From Odontesthes bonariensis (Eukaryota; Chordata; Actinopteri; Atheriniformes; Atherinopsidae), in contig NC_134507.1 of assembly GCF_027942865.1 (NCBI RefSeq), forward strand, positions 36,199,711 through 36,263,710: 64,000 nucleotides of DNA, in the 5' to 3' direction. The notes below the pieces were generated by a model that had not been told where the DNA came from, ran no database searches, and saw nothing but the letters and a program-made list of their open reading frames with translations. Below, piece by piece: positions 30,791 through 41,372 of the stretch. Made by a program: the position numbers and the translations under genes. Each line of letters opens with the position of its first letter. Within the stretch, counting starts at the first letter, position 1.

Positions 30791-31657
30791 TCATTTCTCT
30801 GCAGTGTGAATACGTTGGTGTCTCTTTAGATGAGATAATTGAGTGAAAGTTGCCCCACACTGACCACAGATGAAAGGTTTCTGTCCTGTGTGAATACGTT
30901 GGTGTCTCTTTAGAGTAGATAATTCAGTGAAAGCTGCCCCACACTGACCACAGCTGTGTGGCTTCTCTCCGGTGTGAATGCGTTGGTGTGCCTTTAGATG
31001 AGATAATGTAGTGAAAGCTGCCCCACACTGACCACAGCTGTATGGCCTCTCTCCTTTGTGAATACGTTGGTGTGCCTTTAGATGAGATAATTGAGTGAAA
31101 GCTGCCCCACACTGACCACAGCTGAAAGGTTTCTCTCCTGTGTGAATACGTTGGTGTGCCTTTAGATTACCTAATTGAGTGAAAGCTGCCCCACACTGAC
31201 CACAGCTGAAAGGCTTCTCTCCTGTGTGAATACGTTGGTGTGTCTTTAGATTACCTAATTGAGTGAAAGCTGCCCCACACTGACCACAGCTGTAAGGCTT
31301 CTCTCCTGTGTGACTACATTGGTGTGCCTTTAGCCTAAATAATGCAGTGAAAGCTGCCCCACACTGACCACAGATGTATGGCTTCTCTCCTGTGTGAATA
31401 CGTTGGTGTCTCTTTAGATGAGATAATGCAGTGAAAGCTGCCCCGCACTGACCACAGCTGAAAGGCTTCTCTCCTGTGTGAATGCGTTGGTGTGTCTTTA
31501 GATTACCTAACTGAGTGAAAGCTGCCCCACACTGACCACAGCTGTAAGGCTTCTCTCCAGTATGAATTATCTGATGATACCTCAGACGAGATCGTTTGAT
31601 AACTTTCCCACAGTCCTTACAGCAGTGCCATCTGGATCCCTCTTGGGCTCTATGTTT
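30791..31657 (-). CDS. C2H2 zinc-finger protein, terminal exon with ten fingers
   Basis: An open exon on the minus strand, probably spliced in at a CTCTGTCATTGCAG acceptor (exon starts 31657) and ending at TGA 30791-30793. The open stretch has no upstream ATG of its own, so the start codon lies in an earlier exon I did not find. It encodes ten C2H2 fingers in tandem. The first (CKDCGKVIKRSRLRYHQIIH) is one residue short between the second Cys and first His. The other nine follow CGQCGAAFTxLxxLKxHQRI closely and are joined by TGEKP linkers (TGQKP and KGERP once each). Putative base-contact residues (-1,2,3,6) vary: QGNT, ASHR, AFRA, QGNT, QGNA, QSHA, TSHA, ESTR, QSHR. It is a nuclear DNA-binding protein of the fish-expanded poly-finger type. 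A LINE begins within about 20 bp upstream of the exon. Confidence 0.85.
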   Translation of the reverse strand, partial: KHRAQEGSRWHCCKDCGKVIKRSRLRYHQIIHTGEKPYSCGQCGAAFTQLGNLKTHQRIHTGEKPFSCGQCGAAFTALSHLKRHQRIHTGEKPYICGQCGAAFTALFRLKAHQCSHTGEKPYSCGQCGAAFTQLGNLKTHQRIHTGEKPFSCGQCGAAFTQLGNLKAHQRIHTGEKPFSCGQCGAAFTQLSHLKAHQRIHKGERPYSCGQCGAAFTTLSHLKAHQRIHTGEKPHSCGQCGAAFTELSTLKRHQRIHTGQKPFICGQCGATFTQLSHLKRHQRIHTAEK

Positions 31658-31667
31658 CTGCAATGAC

Positions 31668-34025
31668 AGAGAGGAAGAAGACTTAGATCCTTTTGAGGTT
31701 GTGTTTTATGATAATCTTCAGACAATCTTAAATCACTGCAACTCGAAAAAGGAAATCATCCTACTCGCTGATTTTAATATCAACTGGGACATCAAGTCAG
31801 GGAAAAAATTAAACAGCTGATGGATGAGTACAATTTGACACAAATTATAAAAGGACCGACAAGAATAACTAATACATCAAATACAACAATTGATCTAATA
31901 TTTACTAATAATCCTGAAAGAATCTCTGAGACTTTTAATCTATTATCAGGCCTTTCAGATCACAACTTGTGCTCATGGAAAATTAAGAGGAAGCATTTAA
32001 TGGCATCCACCAGAGGTCACCAGTTCTACTTCATACCCAAAAGCCAGCAACAATTCCTGAATGAGGAAATCCAAAATCTAGAAGGTCTAATATTCTGGAA
32101 AATAACGACATTGACGCTAGCTCAGATGCTTTATTAAAAAAAGTCAATGATATTATAACGCACTTAAAAAAAAAGGGGTAAATCCAAGCAACATAGAAAT
32201 AATCTACCTTAATTGAACAATGAAATTATAAAATGAATGAAAAATCGAGATAAAGTCTTAAGGATTACCCGTAAGGTGAAAGCAGATTCTATATTGAGGC
32301 CATAAATGGGGCAAATGGCAATTAAAAGCTAATATGGAACAAAATTAATAATATTAAACTAAACTAGAAAAAATAGTAACGTTGAGTCGTTGTATCGTTG
32401 TAAAATATAAAGTTGAGTCTACAGTCATAAACTTTGAATGAGGTCTCTGTGACATTGTATGGCTAAGTTATGATGCCTCCAAAATAGGGCAGTTTTTGGC
32501 TCGTTAAGCGCTTTTCAATGCATTTTCCCATTGCATTGTGGGTCATTTCAAACTTAACTTAACTATCAGTTTAAAGGAGAAATGCAGATCAGATTTATAA
32601 CATGAAGCTGTTATAATAGGGCAGCCATCTTGGCTCTGCCCTCATAAGCAGTGTCAGAACAGTGCAGGCTAACAAGACGTTGCCCCGGTAACAGGAGCAG
32701 GTGCGGCTCGTCTTTGTCACTGACATGTACGCTCACTATGGCTTCTTAAAATTGCACTATAATTTTGACTGCAGTCGACTATCTCGACCAAACGGTCACT
32801 GTTCGAAAAGCAAAAGTCATATCCGAATAATTCTTGAACCGTCAGCGCCCCAAGAGACGGCAGAAGCCAGCGGTGTAATTTTAGTTCGGCTACTATGTGT
32901 GGCTCGTTTTTTATGGCAGTTTTAAAATCATTTTCACCTGAATTTTCTGATTTTAGGCCTTTATAATGGGTGGAATGTCAGCTGGAGGGCCGACTCTCTG
33001 GGCTCAGAGGCAATTTGTGATAAAAATGCCGTTTTGAAGTAAAATTTGTCCAGATCGGGCAGATATTTTGGACATGAGAGACATTTGTTTGAGGAATTGG
33101 TGCAGTATTACATTCAGAGTGAGAAACATAGTGGGAGAGACACCTCAGCTGAGATGTAGTCTTCCTCAAACTTAAACCGCCGTTGTGTCAAAGCTGTATA
33201 ATATATATACAAACCCTTTGATTCAGTTAAAGCCGAGAGTCTCCTGTCACATATAAACTTTGAATGAGGTCTGTGTTATGCTTTATGGCTGAGTTATAAG
33301 GCCTCTAAAATAGGCCATAGTACTCGTTAAGTGCTTTTCAATGCATTTTCCCCATTCACAATTTTCCGACTTTTTCCCATTTTGTCGGAATTCCTTTAGA
33401 CAAATGAGAGCCAAACATAATAGCATACCATTCCCGATCGATAAGCACGCAGGCCGGTCGGACCATCGCTGCTAGACTAGTAGCACGCCGAACTTTAGGG
33501 CGGAAACGGGAGAATAAAAAGTCTGGCAACAGATTAAATATGTCTAATGCCTTCGGCTGGCGCCCATAATTATTTATCTCCCCATCTTAGTGGTCTACAG
33601 CTCCATGTAAACGATGAGCTAACTGAACAACCTGGAGATTACTGTGAGTTCTCAATAGATTTTTCAGTTGAGGAACTTGCGAAGCCCTTTAAATGCTCAC
33701 ATATTTCATCTCTAAAAAGGCCAGAGATTCATTTGGTCTTACTAGTGACCTTTTAAAGACCAATAAACAGGCTCTTGCTGACCCAGCTGCACATCTTGGA
33801 AATGTGTCCATAAAACAAGGAACGGTACTATCGACGTCTTTAAGGCCGACAAAATCTATCGACCCATAAGTATTTTACCTGGAATTTCCAAAGTAGCGGA
33901 GAAATGGGTTACCACAGAACCGATTGAACACTGAAATAATGGCCATGCCACTCTTCATCCAATGCAGTTTGGATTTAGGAAATTCCATTCAGCAGAGACA
34001 GCAACTTGTTATTTCCTAGAAAACT
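31668..34025 (+). pseudogene. CR1/L2-type LINE, endonuclease and RT remnants
   Basis: The endonuclease part at 31670-32137 reads EIILLADFNINWD, then after a stop/frameshift at about 31816 QIIKGPTRITNTSNTTIDLI and LLSGLSDHNL. These are the ADFN, TR.T.ts.TtIDl and SDH blocks of apurinic-type endonucleases. The RT start at about 33815-34025 reads IYRPISILPGISKVAEKWVT and QFGFRKFHSAETA. The part between is replaced by other sequence (32140-33760). Palm motifs are missing because a Rex1 element begins at about 34028. Confidence 0.75.
32140..33760. repeat. Unclassified insert with direct repeats inside the LINE
   Basis: A ~110-bp block (AACTTTGAATGAGGTCT ... GTGCTTTTCAATGCATTTTC) at about 32427-32530 recurs at about 33248-33352 in the same orientation, about 820 bp apart. 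It may be two ends of one insertion or a tandem pair. No coding region recognised. Confidence 0.5.
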
Positions 34026-34297
34026 TAAAGAAGCCCAGGAAGAAGGAGGCCTTCAGGGCAGGAGACAAGGCCCAGATGAGGAGCATCCAGCACGACCTGA
34101 GGGACAAACTGCGGCAGTGCAAGGACTCCTACAGGAGGAAGCTGGAGGCCAAGCTCCAGCAGAACAACACCAGAGATGTGTGGTCGGGGATGAAAGACAT
34201 AACCGGCTTGAAGGTGAAAGGCAGACAGACTGTGGGCACCCTGGAGAGGGCTAACGAGCTGAACACCTTCTTCAACAGGTTCAGCTCCCCACCCTCA

Positions 34298-34997
34298 AGC
34301 CTGATTCTTACTCGGCGCAACCGCGCAACTGTTCTGGCTCGAGAACCATTAATGACGTCATCGAAAGCGCCAGCCCCTTCACAGTTCCTTCAGCTTATAA
34401 GCGCAGTTTGCGCCGAGTATGCGTTACAGTTCTCTCCAGACCAGCGGGCGTCACTGTTGAGGAAACAAGCTGAAGAACCGGACGAAGAAAAGCATACACA
34501 ATGCCACCTGTGGTGTCACGTCAGCAGAGGCTGGCACATCTGATGGAATGAATTTACTCTGGGTCTAGAACTGTATATGTATCTCAGAGCTAAGCGGCTG
34601 CGGCAAAAACAGAATGCACGGATGCATTTCCATGTTTTCTTCACCTCCACCACCGACTGCCCCAGATGCCTGCCAAATTCCCCCCAGGAATTCGACACTG
34701 CCGTGTTGTCCCAGTGTAACTTCATAGACGTGTCGTACAGATGTTTGTAGAGGCGCACCCTCTCGGTCACCGCGGTCTCTGCAGTGTTCATGTTTCCTTT
34801 CTCTTGGTCAGCTGTTTCCGGTTGAGCTCGCGCGAAGTCAGAAAAAAAGTTGTGTGCGCGACCTTGCGACGCGCGAGGATTTTTTAGCTTGCGACGGGGG
34901 GCGTGGCGGAATTTTGGGTCACGTGACCGTTTGCGCCATTTGCAACCAGCTAGTAAGAATGGGTCAAAGCGAGGTTGCGCCGAGTAAGAATCAGGCT
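34298..34997 (-). mobile_element. PIF/Harbinger element with MADF ORF, TSD TCA
   Basis: AGCCTGATTCTTACTCGGCG ... CGCCGAGTAAGAATCAGGCT forms perfect inverted repeats of about 25 bp, flanked by TCA at 34295-34297 and 34998-35000. It lies in the Rex1 coding region between FNRFSSPPS and the continuation. The interior holds a MADF-type protein on the minus strand and no transposase. Confidence 0.9.
34516..34791 (-). CDS. MADF-domain transposon protein, C-terminus altered
   Basis: From ATG 34791 the frame reads MNTAETAVTERVRLYKHLYD then TSMKLHWDNTAVSNSWGEFG and VEVKKTWKCIR. The order helix(RLY..LYD), W..(I/F)GR.LG, and VKK.W..IR is the MADF/Myb-like fold. The expected RDRY after KKTWK is replaced by a cysteine-rich tail, suggesting a frameshift at about 34620. 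Compare the intact relative at 55520-55795. Role: presumably binds element ends to assist a Harbinger transposase supplied in trans. Confidence 0.65.
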   Translation of the reverse strand: MNTAETAVTERVRLYKHLYDTSMKLHWDNTAVSNSWGEFGRHLGQSVVEVKKTWKCIRAFCFCRSRLALRYIYSSRPRVNSFHQMCQPLLT

Positions 34998-36397
34998 TCA
35001 GCTGTCTCCTCCACTTCACACCTCGCCCCCCCACCACACATCCTGCGGACATCAACCCCCGACTGCTCTCAACGTCTTTGTCCTCCACTTCTCAACCCCC
35101 CCTGCTGAGTGCATTGGACTTCAACACCTCTCCTCCAGACTGCTTTTACCCCACTGAGGCATCAACCCCCCTCCCCCGCCTGATGTGAGTACTGGCCAGG
35201 TGAAGAGACAGCTGGAAAGACTCCACCTAGGCAAGGCTGCAGGACCTGATGGCATCAGCCCCAGAGTTCTGAGGACCTGTGCCAGCCAGCTGTCTGTTTA
35301 ACCTGAGCCTGTACCTAGAGAGGATCCCAGCACTGTGGAAGACGTCCTGCGTGGTTCCTGTCCCGAAGAAGATGACACTATTCTGGACTCAATGATTACC
35401 GACCAGTAGCTCTCACATCTCATGTGATGAAGGTGCTGGAGAGACTGGTCATGACGCATCTCAGACCGCAGGTGGCTTCTTCCCTTGACCCTCTACAGTT
35501 TGCCTACCAGCCTCACCTGGGGGTGGATGATGCTGTTGTTTACCTGCTGCAGCGTGCTCACTCGTACCTGGATGGATCTGGTTGCACTTTGAGAATCACA
35601 TTCTTTGATTTTTCGAATGCATTCAACACAATCCGGCCGGGTCTACTGAGTGACAAACTGCAGGTCATGGGGGTAGACACATCCATCATCTCCTGGATTG
35701 CTAACTACCTGACAGACAGACCACAGTATGTCCTGCTGGGCAGTGTTCTGTCTGATGTGGTGGTTGGCAGTGCAGGAGCTCCTCAGGGGACTGTGCTGTC
35801 TCCTTTCCTGTTTACCTTGTACACCACAGACTTTAAATACAACTCAGAGTCATGCCACTTGCAGAAGTATTCAGATGACTCTGCAGTTGTTGGGTGTATA
35901 AGGGATGGACAGGAGGGGGAGTACAGAGCGCTGGTAGAGGATTTTGTGGATTGGTCTGGCAGAAATCACCTGCTTCTGAATGTGGCAAAGACCAGAGAGA
36001 TGGTCATTGACTTCAGAAGGAGGAGGACGGCTCCAAAACCTCTGTGCGTTCTGGGAGAGGATGTTGCAGTGGTGGAGGACTACAAGTACCTGGGAGTGCA
36101 CCTGGACAACGGACTGAACTGGAGGACCAACACCGATGCTGTCTACAAGAAGGGAATGAGCCGACTCTATTTTCTGAGGAAGCTGAGATCCTTCAATGTG
36201 TGCAGCAAGATGTTGGAAATAGGGCTGTCGCGATAACCGCAAAATGTAATCACCGCCGTGCTGAGAGGACCTCCGCGTTGCATGTCCAGGCCACCGCCAC
36301 CACCGCCCACCGCACGCCCCCTTGCGCGCGCAGAACAACTCGAGAAACTAAAAGAGTTTTTAAGAATGCACAGTACATACAAAGCGACTGACAGAAC

Positions 36398-37079
36398 TAG
36401 GGGTGCAACGGATCAAAAATCTCACGGTTCGGATCGTTCCTCGGATCAGAGTCACGGATCGGATCATTTTTCGGATCAGCAAAAAAAAACAAAAAAAAAA
36501 AACATGTTTTGTCTTTTTGTTTATCAACACTTTTAAATTATTAAATTGAAATATATAAAATCAACTTAAAGAGCGCAATTAACATCTTCTTTTCAACATA
36601 ATCAAAAAAAACAACTTAAAGTGCAACATAAAAACACACCGATAGTGTTTGTGATCGCTTTAGCCCGGTCAGATTGTGAAGGAAGGGGCTGCCTAAATGC
36701 CGCGGTTGTTCACCCGCTTTCGGTTTCACTACTGTCAGTGAAACACCGGGGTGATGTCGCTGCAAAGTCTGCACCGAAGTCTAGCCTACTTTTATTTTCC
36801 ATGCCCACTGTTCTACATGTTTTACGCTGAGGACAATAAATCACAAACGAGCCATAGGACTGTTTGCTTATTGAAGAGGGAACTGTTGTAGACTTTTACC
36901 CAGAGCGTGGAAAGTAGCTCTGTCCCTGGAAACTAGCAGGAATGGTAACGGCTGTGTGAGGACTGAACATGCGCACAATTTTTTTTTTTTCATAAAGCAA
37001 TCTGCGGATCATGTGTGTGCCGAACCGAAATAATTGATCCGAACGGATCACGGATCAATGATGATCCGTTGCACCACTA
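36398..37079. mobile_element. Nested hAT, TIR TAGGGGTGCAACGGATC, TSD GACAGAAC
   Basis: TAGGGGTGCAACGGATC at the left and GATCCGTTGCACCACTA at the right, with perfect GACAGAAC at 36390-36397 and 37080-37087. CGGATC repeats cluster in both subterminal regions, as is common for transposase-binding sites. Non-autonomous. Confidence 0.93.
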
Positions 37080-37629
37080 GACAGAACTGATACTTTTTTT
37101 AAGCCAGCACAGTAATAATGATAATGAGTGTTTGTAATCTATCTCCGGGTGTTCCCTCAATAAAACACACATGCACCATCATTGCATAAATTGGTCAAGG
37201 GCCATGCTTTCCAGTAGGGCTGCAACTAACGACTATTTTAATAGTCGACTAGTCACCGACTATTGAAACGATTAATCGGATAATTACTAATTTTTTCTTA
37301 AATTTAGGATGAAGTTGCTTTAATTATGTGGCAAATGATAATAAACACAAGAAAGATGGGTACTTCAATGAAAAATGCATCTTTTATTCAACTTTGCTGC
37401 TGATTCATACAAAAAGTAAATAAAAATGTCCTATCTAAAACCAATTAGGCACAGTGCTCGGTCAGTATAGACATAAATCCATAAATAAATAAACCTCTGT
37501 CCATTTTTTAAGGACAGGCAAATGTGTTTTATAAAAAATAAATAATTACAATCAAGTAAACATTTTTTTCCTGTAAACCAAGGACAGGCACATTAGCAGC
37601 AGTAAAACAGTAAATAAAACAAATATTAA

Positions 37630-37964
37630 AGCTGCGGTCGGCAACTTTTTTTTAGTCATATTAGCTTGAACTGTCATGGGATTCTGGAAGTAGAATATTA
37701 AATAGGCTGTTTAGGAAAAATAACGAAATTTGTAGCTCCCTCTGAAGCCTGTAATCATGCTTGCAAAAACCGAGCGCTCCCGGCTGTTTTTAACCAATCA
37801 AGTTAGGGTGGAGGAATCCACGTGCACAACCTCGTCCACAGAGGGGGAGGGGTTTGGGGGGCGATTCGGAGCTTGTTAGAGGTTGGGGGAGGGACCTGAA
37901 AGTTGTATCAGTTCGAATTTTCCGACTTTAGACTCGCAATTTTGAAAACCTGCCGACTGCAGCT
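37630..37964. mobile_element. MITE flanked by TTAA, TIR AGCTGC(G/A)GTCGGCA
   Basis: AGCTGCGGTCGGCAAC and, reversed, AGCTGCAGTCGGCAGG are the ends; TTAA borders both (37626-37629, 37965-37968). It is 335 bp and non-coding. A Kolobok- or piggyBac-driven MITE is likely from the TTAA duplication. Confidence 0.85.
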
Positions 37965-38139
37965 TTAAGTGCATTTTGTGAAGTAAATTCAGTGGCAAAA
38001 GAACTTTACAATTCTCAATTGTCCGCTTTACAATTCTCCGCTTTTAACAACACAGCTGAAAATAAAGCATTCAGAGTTGTCCAAAATCAAGTAAACATGG
38101 ACTGTGTGATACAACCTGGACACAAACCTGTCATGGTGG

Positions 38140-38319
38140 GGGGCGGTCGGTGGCATAGTGGGTTAAGCAGCCGCCCCATGTACAGAGGCTTGGTCCCCGG
38201 TTCGATTCCCGCACCAAGCGGCCCTTTGCTGCGTGTCTTCCCCATCTCTCTGCCCCCTGCTTCCTGTCTCTCTCACACTGTCCTATCATTAAAGGCATAA
38301 AAAGCCCAAAAAAATACTT

Positions 38320-38343
<24 letters not shown>
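38140..38343 (+). mobile_element. tRNA-derived SINE with poly-A tail and 16-bp TSD
   Basis: The head carries pol III boxes: A-box-like TGGCATAGTGG and B-box GGTTCGATTCC (38199-38209). The body includes CTGCCCCCTGCTTCCTGTCT and ATTAAAGGCATAAAAAGCCC, then a run of about 25 A. AAACCTGTCATGGTGG flanks both ends (38124-38139, 38344-38359). The structure fits a widespread percomorph SINE; the exact family name is not given. Confidence 0.92.
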
Positions 38344-38350
<7 letters not shown>

Positions 38351-38395
38351 TCATGGTGGACAGACCAGGTTTAAAATCAACATGAGTCTCAGGCT

Positions 38396-38764
38396 ATGTC
38401 GTTCAGTTTGTTCATCCTAAGAAAAGTCAGCATATCCACATGCTCTCGTGTGAGGCTTGTTCTCTTCTGGGAGCAGATATTTCCTGCTGCTGAGAAGATT
38501 CGCTCTGCCGGGGTGGATGTTGCAGGAATGCACAGAAGAGATCTTGCTAGGTTTGACAGTGTGGGAAAATGCCTCTCATTTTCTCTCCACCATTTTCAAC
38601 TTACCGAGGCGAGTCAGACTCCGTTTCGTTTAACTGCCCGACGTGCTTTCTCTTTAAATGTTCGTGCATCACCGAGGGTCTGCTTTGCAAACCTTGCAAG
38701 TTATCTTTTTAGTCGCCGTATCCAGGCTAAAATGCTCCCAAACTTTAGAAGTTTTGGCACGCAT
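38396..38764 (-). pseudogene. hAT transposase deletion derivative: BED start joined near hATC
   Basis: From ATG 38764 the minus strand encodes AKTSKVWEHFSLDTATKKIT then CKVCKADPR and a stop, the first half of a BED finger (its CxxC pair present, His pair lost). About 150 bp later, 38516-38398 reads PAERIFSAAGNICSQKRTSL then TREHVDMLTFLRMNKLNDI, the C-terminal hAT dimerisation motif. The catalytic core of roughly 500 residues is gone. Confidence 0.8.
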
Positions 38765-40599
38765 TAGCTAATGTGTTGGACGCCGCCATTTCTGTGTACA
38801 TTACCGCTCGACAGAGACGCATGTGAGAGTGCATGTGCGACTCTCGGCAGAGATTGTAATTAAGTGAGATGCCTCACTCTGTTGGAAAAACACGTCTGGC
38901 GACAATAGTCGACAATGGAATTCATTGTCGACTATTTCTATTATCGATTTTTGTCGACAACGTCGACTAATCGTGGCAGCCCTACTTTCCAGGAAACATC
39001 GGTGAGTAACTTGATATCAGTCATGTTCCTTAACTTTTAAGTTTTAGGGCCTAGGTCTGTAGGCCTATTTAAAAAAAAAAAAAAAAAAATTTAAAAATGT
39101 GTCGTGCCAGAAATAAGCTCTAACAACTTCGCGGAAACAGTTAAAGTTCAGCTTGGGTTGGTTGGACGGCGGGCAGTCTGTTTAAAGAAAACTGTATCCC
39201 GGACACGTGAGCTCAACTGCTGCACTGATCTGCTTCGTTTTTCTCCCTCATTACTAAACGAAACGTGCGCAGGTCTGCAACAATGTTGATATTTGCCATG
39301 TGGCACTGGCAACAATGTTGCAGAACTGGGGTATGCGCTGCTTGATCTCCGCTATGTTGGTCTGTGAGCGAGTAAATGACAGGCAAAGCAAAGTGAAATG
39401 TCAGAATCGCTGGGAAAAAAAGACGGATTATGCGCTCGATTTTCATCTAACATTGCGTGTCGTGGAAAGTAGCCTAATGAACAAAAATGCGATAGCACCG
39501 CATACCGCGCTGTTGAGCGGCTATGAGTCACCGCGGTGGGAATTTCCTCACCGCGACAGCCCTAGTTGGAGATGTTCTATCAGTCTGTTGTTGCCAGAGC
39601 ACTCTTCTTCGCTGTGGTCTGCTGGGGGAACAGCATCAGAGCCGGTGACACCAACAGGCTTAATAAACTCATTAAGAAGGCTGGTTCTGTCATCGGCTGC
39701 AAACTGGACTCATTTGAATCGGTGGTGGAGAGGAGGACACTGAACAAACTGTTATCCATCATGGATAACCCCACCCATCCTCTCCACCAGCTGCTGGTTG
39801 GACAGCGGAGCTCCTTTTCCAACAGGCTCATCCAGCTCCGCCGTCACAAGGAACGATTCAGGAAATCCTTCCTACCAGCAGCCATCACCATCTACAACAC
39901 CTCCCCTCTGGCTGGAAGAGAACTTCAAGCTCAATAGGCCTGAAGTCTCTCCTAAAAAACAATAACAAAAAAAAAACTCTTCATACTGTAGATTTGTACA
40001 TAGCTAATATTTATTCACTATTTTTATTTTATTTTATTCTATTTGCTTGTTTTTACTTTAATTGTTTACATATCTTTTACTGTATGCTGCTGCAACACAA
40101 CAATTTCCCAAATTGGGATGAATAAAGTACTTATCTATCTATCTATTACAGGATTTCATAAAGACAGAATCCTCTAGAGTAAACACCAGGGGCCTCATGT
40201 ACAAAGCGTGCGTACGCACAAAATAGTGGCGTACGCACCTTTTCACGTCAACGATCAGATGTACCAAGAACAAAAAGACCGTGGAAACGTGCGGTGCCTC
40301 ACGGCAGCTTCAGGGCTGGCGTACGCACATTTCTGCAGCCGTTGATTCTTTGGCGACACCTAAGGTGATGTTGGGAAACTGTTAGAATAAATAAATGTGA
40401 AAACAATTAGTCCTCAGACAGTGATGTGCACATTTGAGATAGATGAACAATTAATACTGATAAACAATTAATACACCCATGTGTCTCCATTTGCATGAGT
40501 GGATATGAAAGCAGCGCAAAGTGGTGCAATGCATACCATTAAAAACAATGGCTGCTTTAGCAAGGCAAGGCAATTTTATTTATAGAGCACAATTCATAC

Positions 40600-41372
40600 C
40601 AGTGACGCGCGGGTCGACGAAAAAAACATCCCGCAACCGACCACTTTGACCACCAACCCGCCCGTTAACTCGGACCGCTAGAAATATTTATGAAAAAATG
40701 TTGACCCGACCCGCTTCCCGTCCCGCTTTTAAAAAAAGTAGCCAATGGTCTTAATGAACATCCTAGCGTCATTGGCAACGCACAATGGACCTCATATAGC
40801 CTACCTGCATTCATTTTTAAGGTGTTAAAATTGTAAGATTGCATTGCTTGTAAGTCTACGTTGACAAACTTGCCCCGCTTCAGCATTCAAAAGTTAAATT
40901 AGCGCTCAGCATCTAAAAGAATACAATAGAGGTAGCCTTCCCACAACAATTTGCTATAGGCAACTTCGTCACATGGAAGAATAACATATGCTCTCACATC
41001 ACATCTTTTGATGATCTCGGCGAATGAGTCCCAAACCTTACTTTTTCTGCGTGTGTGTTTGCGGAGCTTCCACTCTCCCAACTTGACCTTCTGTCCTGCC
41101 GTCTCCATACCTACTGCACTTCTGACCACGTACGTCATCTCTGCGGAAGTTATTCAGCCGATAAAGTGTATTTATTTAATAGAACATTGTGTCTACTGTT
41201 TGAATTACAAACGTTTACCACGTTATTTTTTAATGTTTATCTGAAATGACAAAACGACCCGACCGATTGCAACCCGAACATCATTAAAAAAAAATTTTTA
41301 TGACCCGCAACTGCAGGTGACCGCGGATGCCTGCAGGCTCCCGCTGGCTTCGGGTCAGCCCGCGCATCACTG
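40600..41372 (-). mobile_element. hAT in the L2 tail, TSD ATTCATA(C/A)
   Basis: CAGTGACGCGCGGGTCGAC ... GCCCGCGCATCACTG termini with ATTCATAC (40592-40599) and ATTCATAA (41373-41380). GACCCG-type subterminal repeats cluster on both sides. A BED-finger scrap lies on the minus strand. Confidence 0.9.
40960..41090 (-). pseudogene. BED zinc-finger scrap of the hAT transposase
   Basis: The minus strand reads GEWKLRKHTRRKSKVWDSFA then EIIKRCDVRAYVILPCDEVA. KVWDSF... and ...AYV..C match the BED-finger entry, but the first cysteine of the expected CxxC reads differently, so zinc binding is doubtful. The rest of the transposase is absent. Confidence 0.6.

Larger units (their letters stand above)
37215..38984 (-). 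mobile_element. Nested hAT, TIR TAGGGCTGCAACTAACGA, TSD CTTTCCAG
   Basis: TAGGGCTGCAACTAACGA ... TCGTGGCAGCCCTA, with perfect CTTTCCAG at 37207-37214 and 38985-38992. GTCGAC-rich subterminal repeats occur on both sides. The minus strand keeps BED and hATC coding scraps with the middle deleted. It contains a TTAA-flanked MITE and a SINE. Confidence 0.93.
36220..39564. mobile_element. hAT element (3.3 kb) inside Rex1, TSD GTTGGA(A/G)A
   Basis: TAGGGCTGTCGCG ... CGCGACAGCCCTA termini, flanked by GTTGGAAA (36212-36219) and GTTGGAGA (39565-39572). Subterminal motifs with CACCGC are mirrored. It hosts two further hATs (36398-37079 and 37215-38984). Its own remaining sequence (36220-36397, 37088-37206, 38993-39564) shows no clear transposase. 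Confidence 0.88.
35424..39937 (+). pseudogene. Rex1 reverse transcriptase, split by a 3.3-kb hAT
   Basis: Bases 35424-36219 keep one long frame with the palm motifs FFDFSNAFNT (about residues 61-69), SAGAPQGTVLSPFLF (116-130) and QKYSDDSAVVGCI (147-159, catalytic DD), then the YLGVHLDN thumb block. The frame is cut after SKMLE by the hAT and resumes at 39573 with FYQSVVARALFFAVVCWGNS, ending at a stop at 39937. YSDD replaces the common FADD, as usual in Rex1. The 5' part (35000-35420) is frameshifted, including GKAAGPDGISPRVLRTC near 35235. Confidence 0.85.
34028..40147 (+). mobile_element. Rex1 non-LTR retrotransposon, interrupted
   Basis: The coding sequence begins at about 34028 with KKEAFRAGDKAQMRSIQHDL, continues to 34297, resumes 35000-36219 (linker and reverse transcriptase) and ends 39565-39937. 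The 3' tail AATAAAGTAC then (TATC)n at 40118-40147 is typical of Rex1. It is broken by a Harbinger (34298-34997) and a hAT (36220-39564). The 5' end is truncated, as usual for LINEs. Confidence 0.85.

Noticed and set aside
34854-35157. Plus-strand proline/serine-rich frames
   Set aside because: They cross the Harbinger right end into Rex1, so they cannot be one natural gene.
35871-36382. Minus-strand open frames antisense to Rex1
   Set aside because: No domain; they overlap the coherent plus-strand reverse transcriptase.
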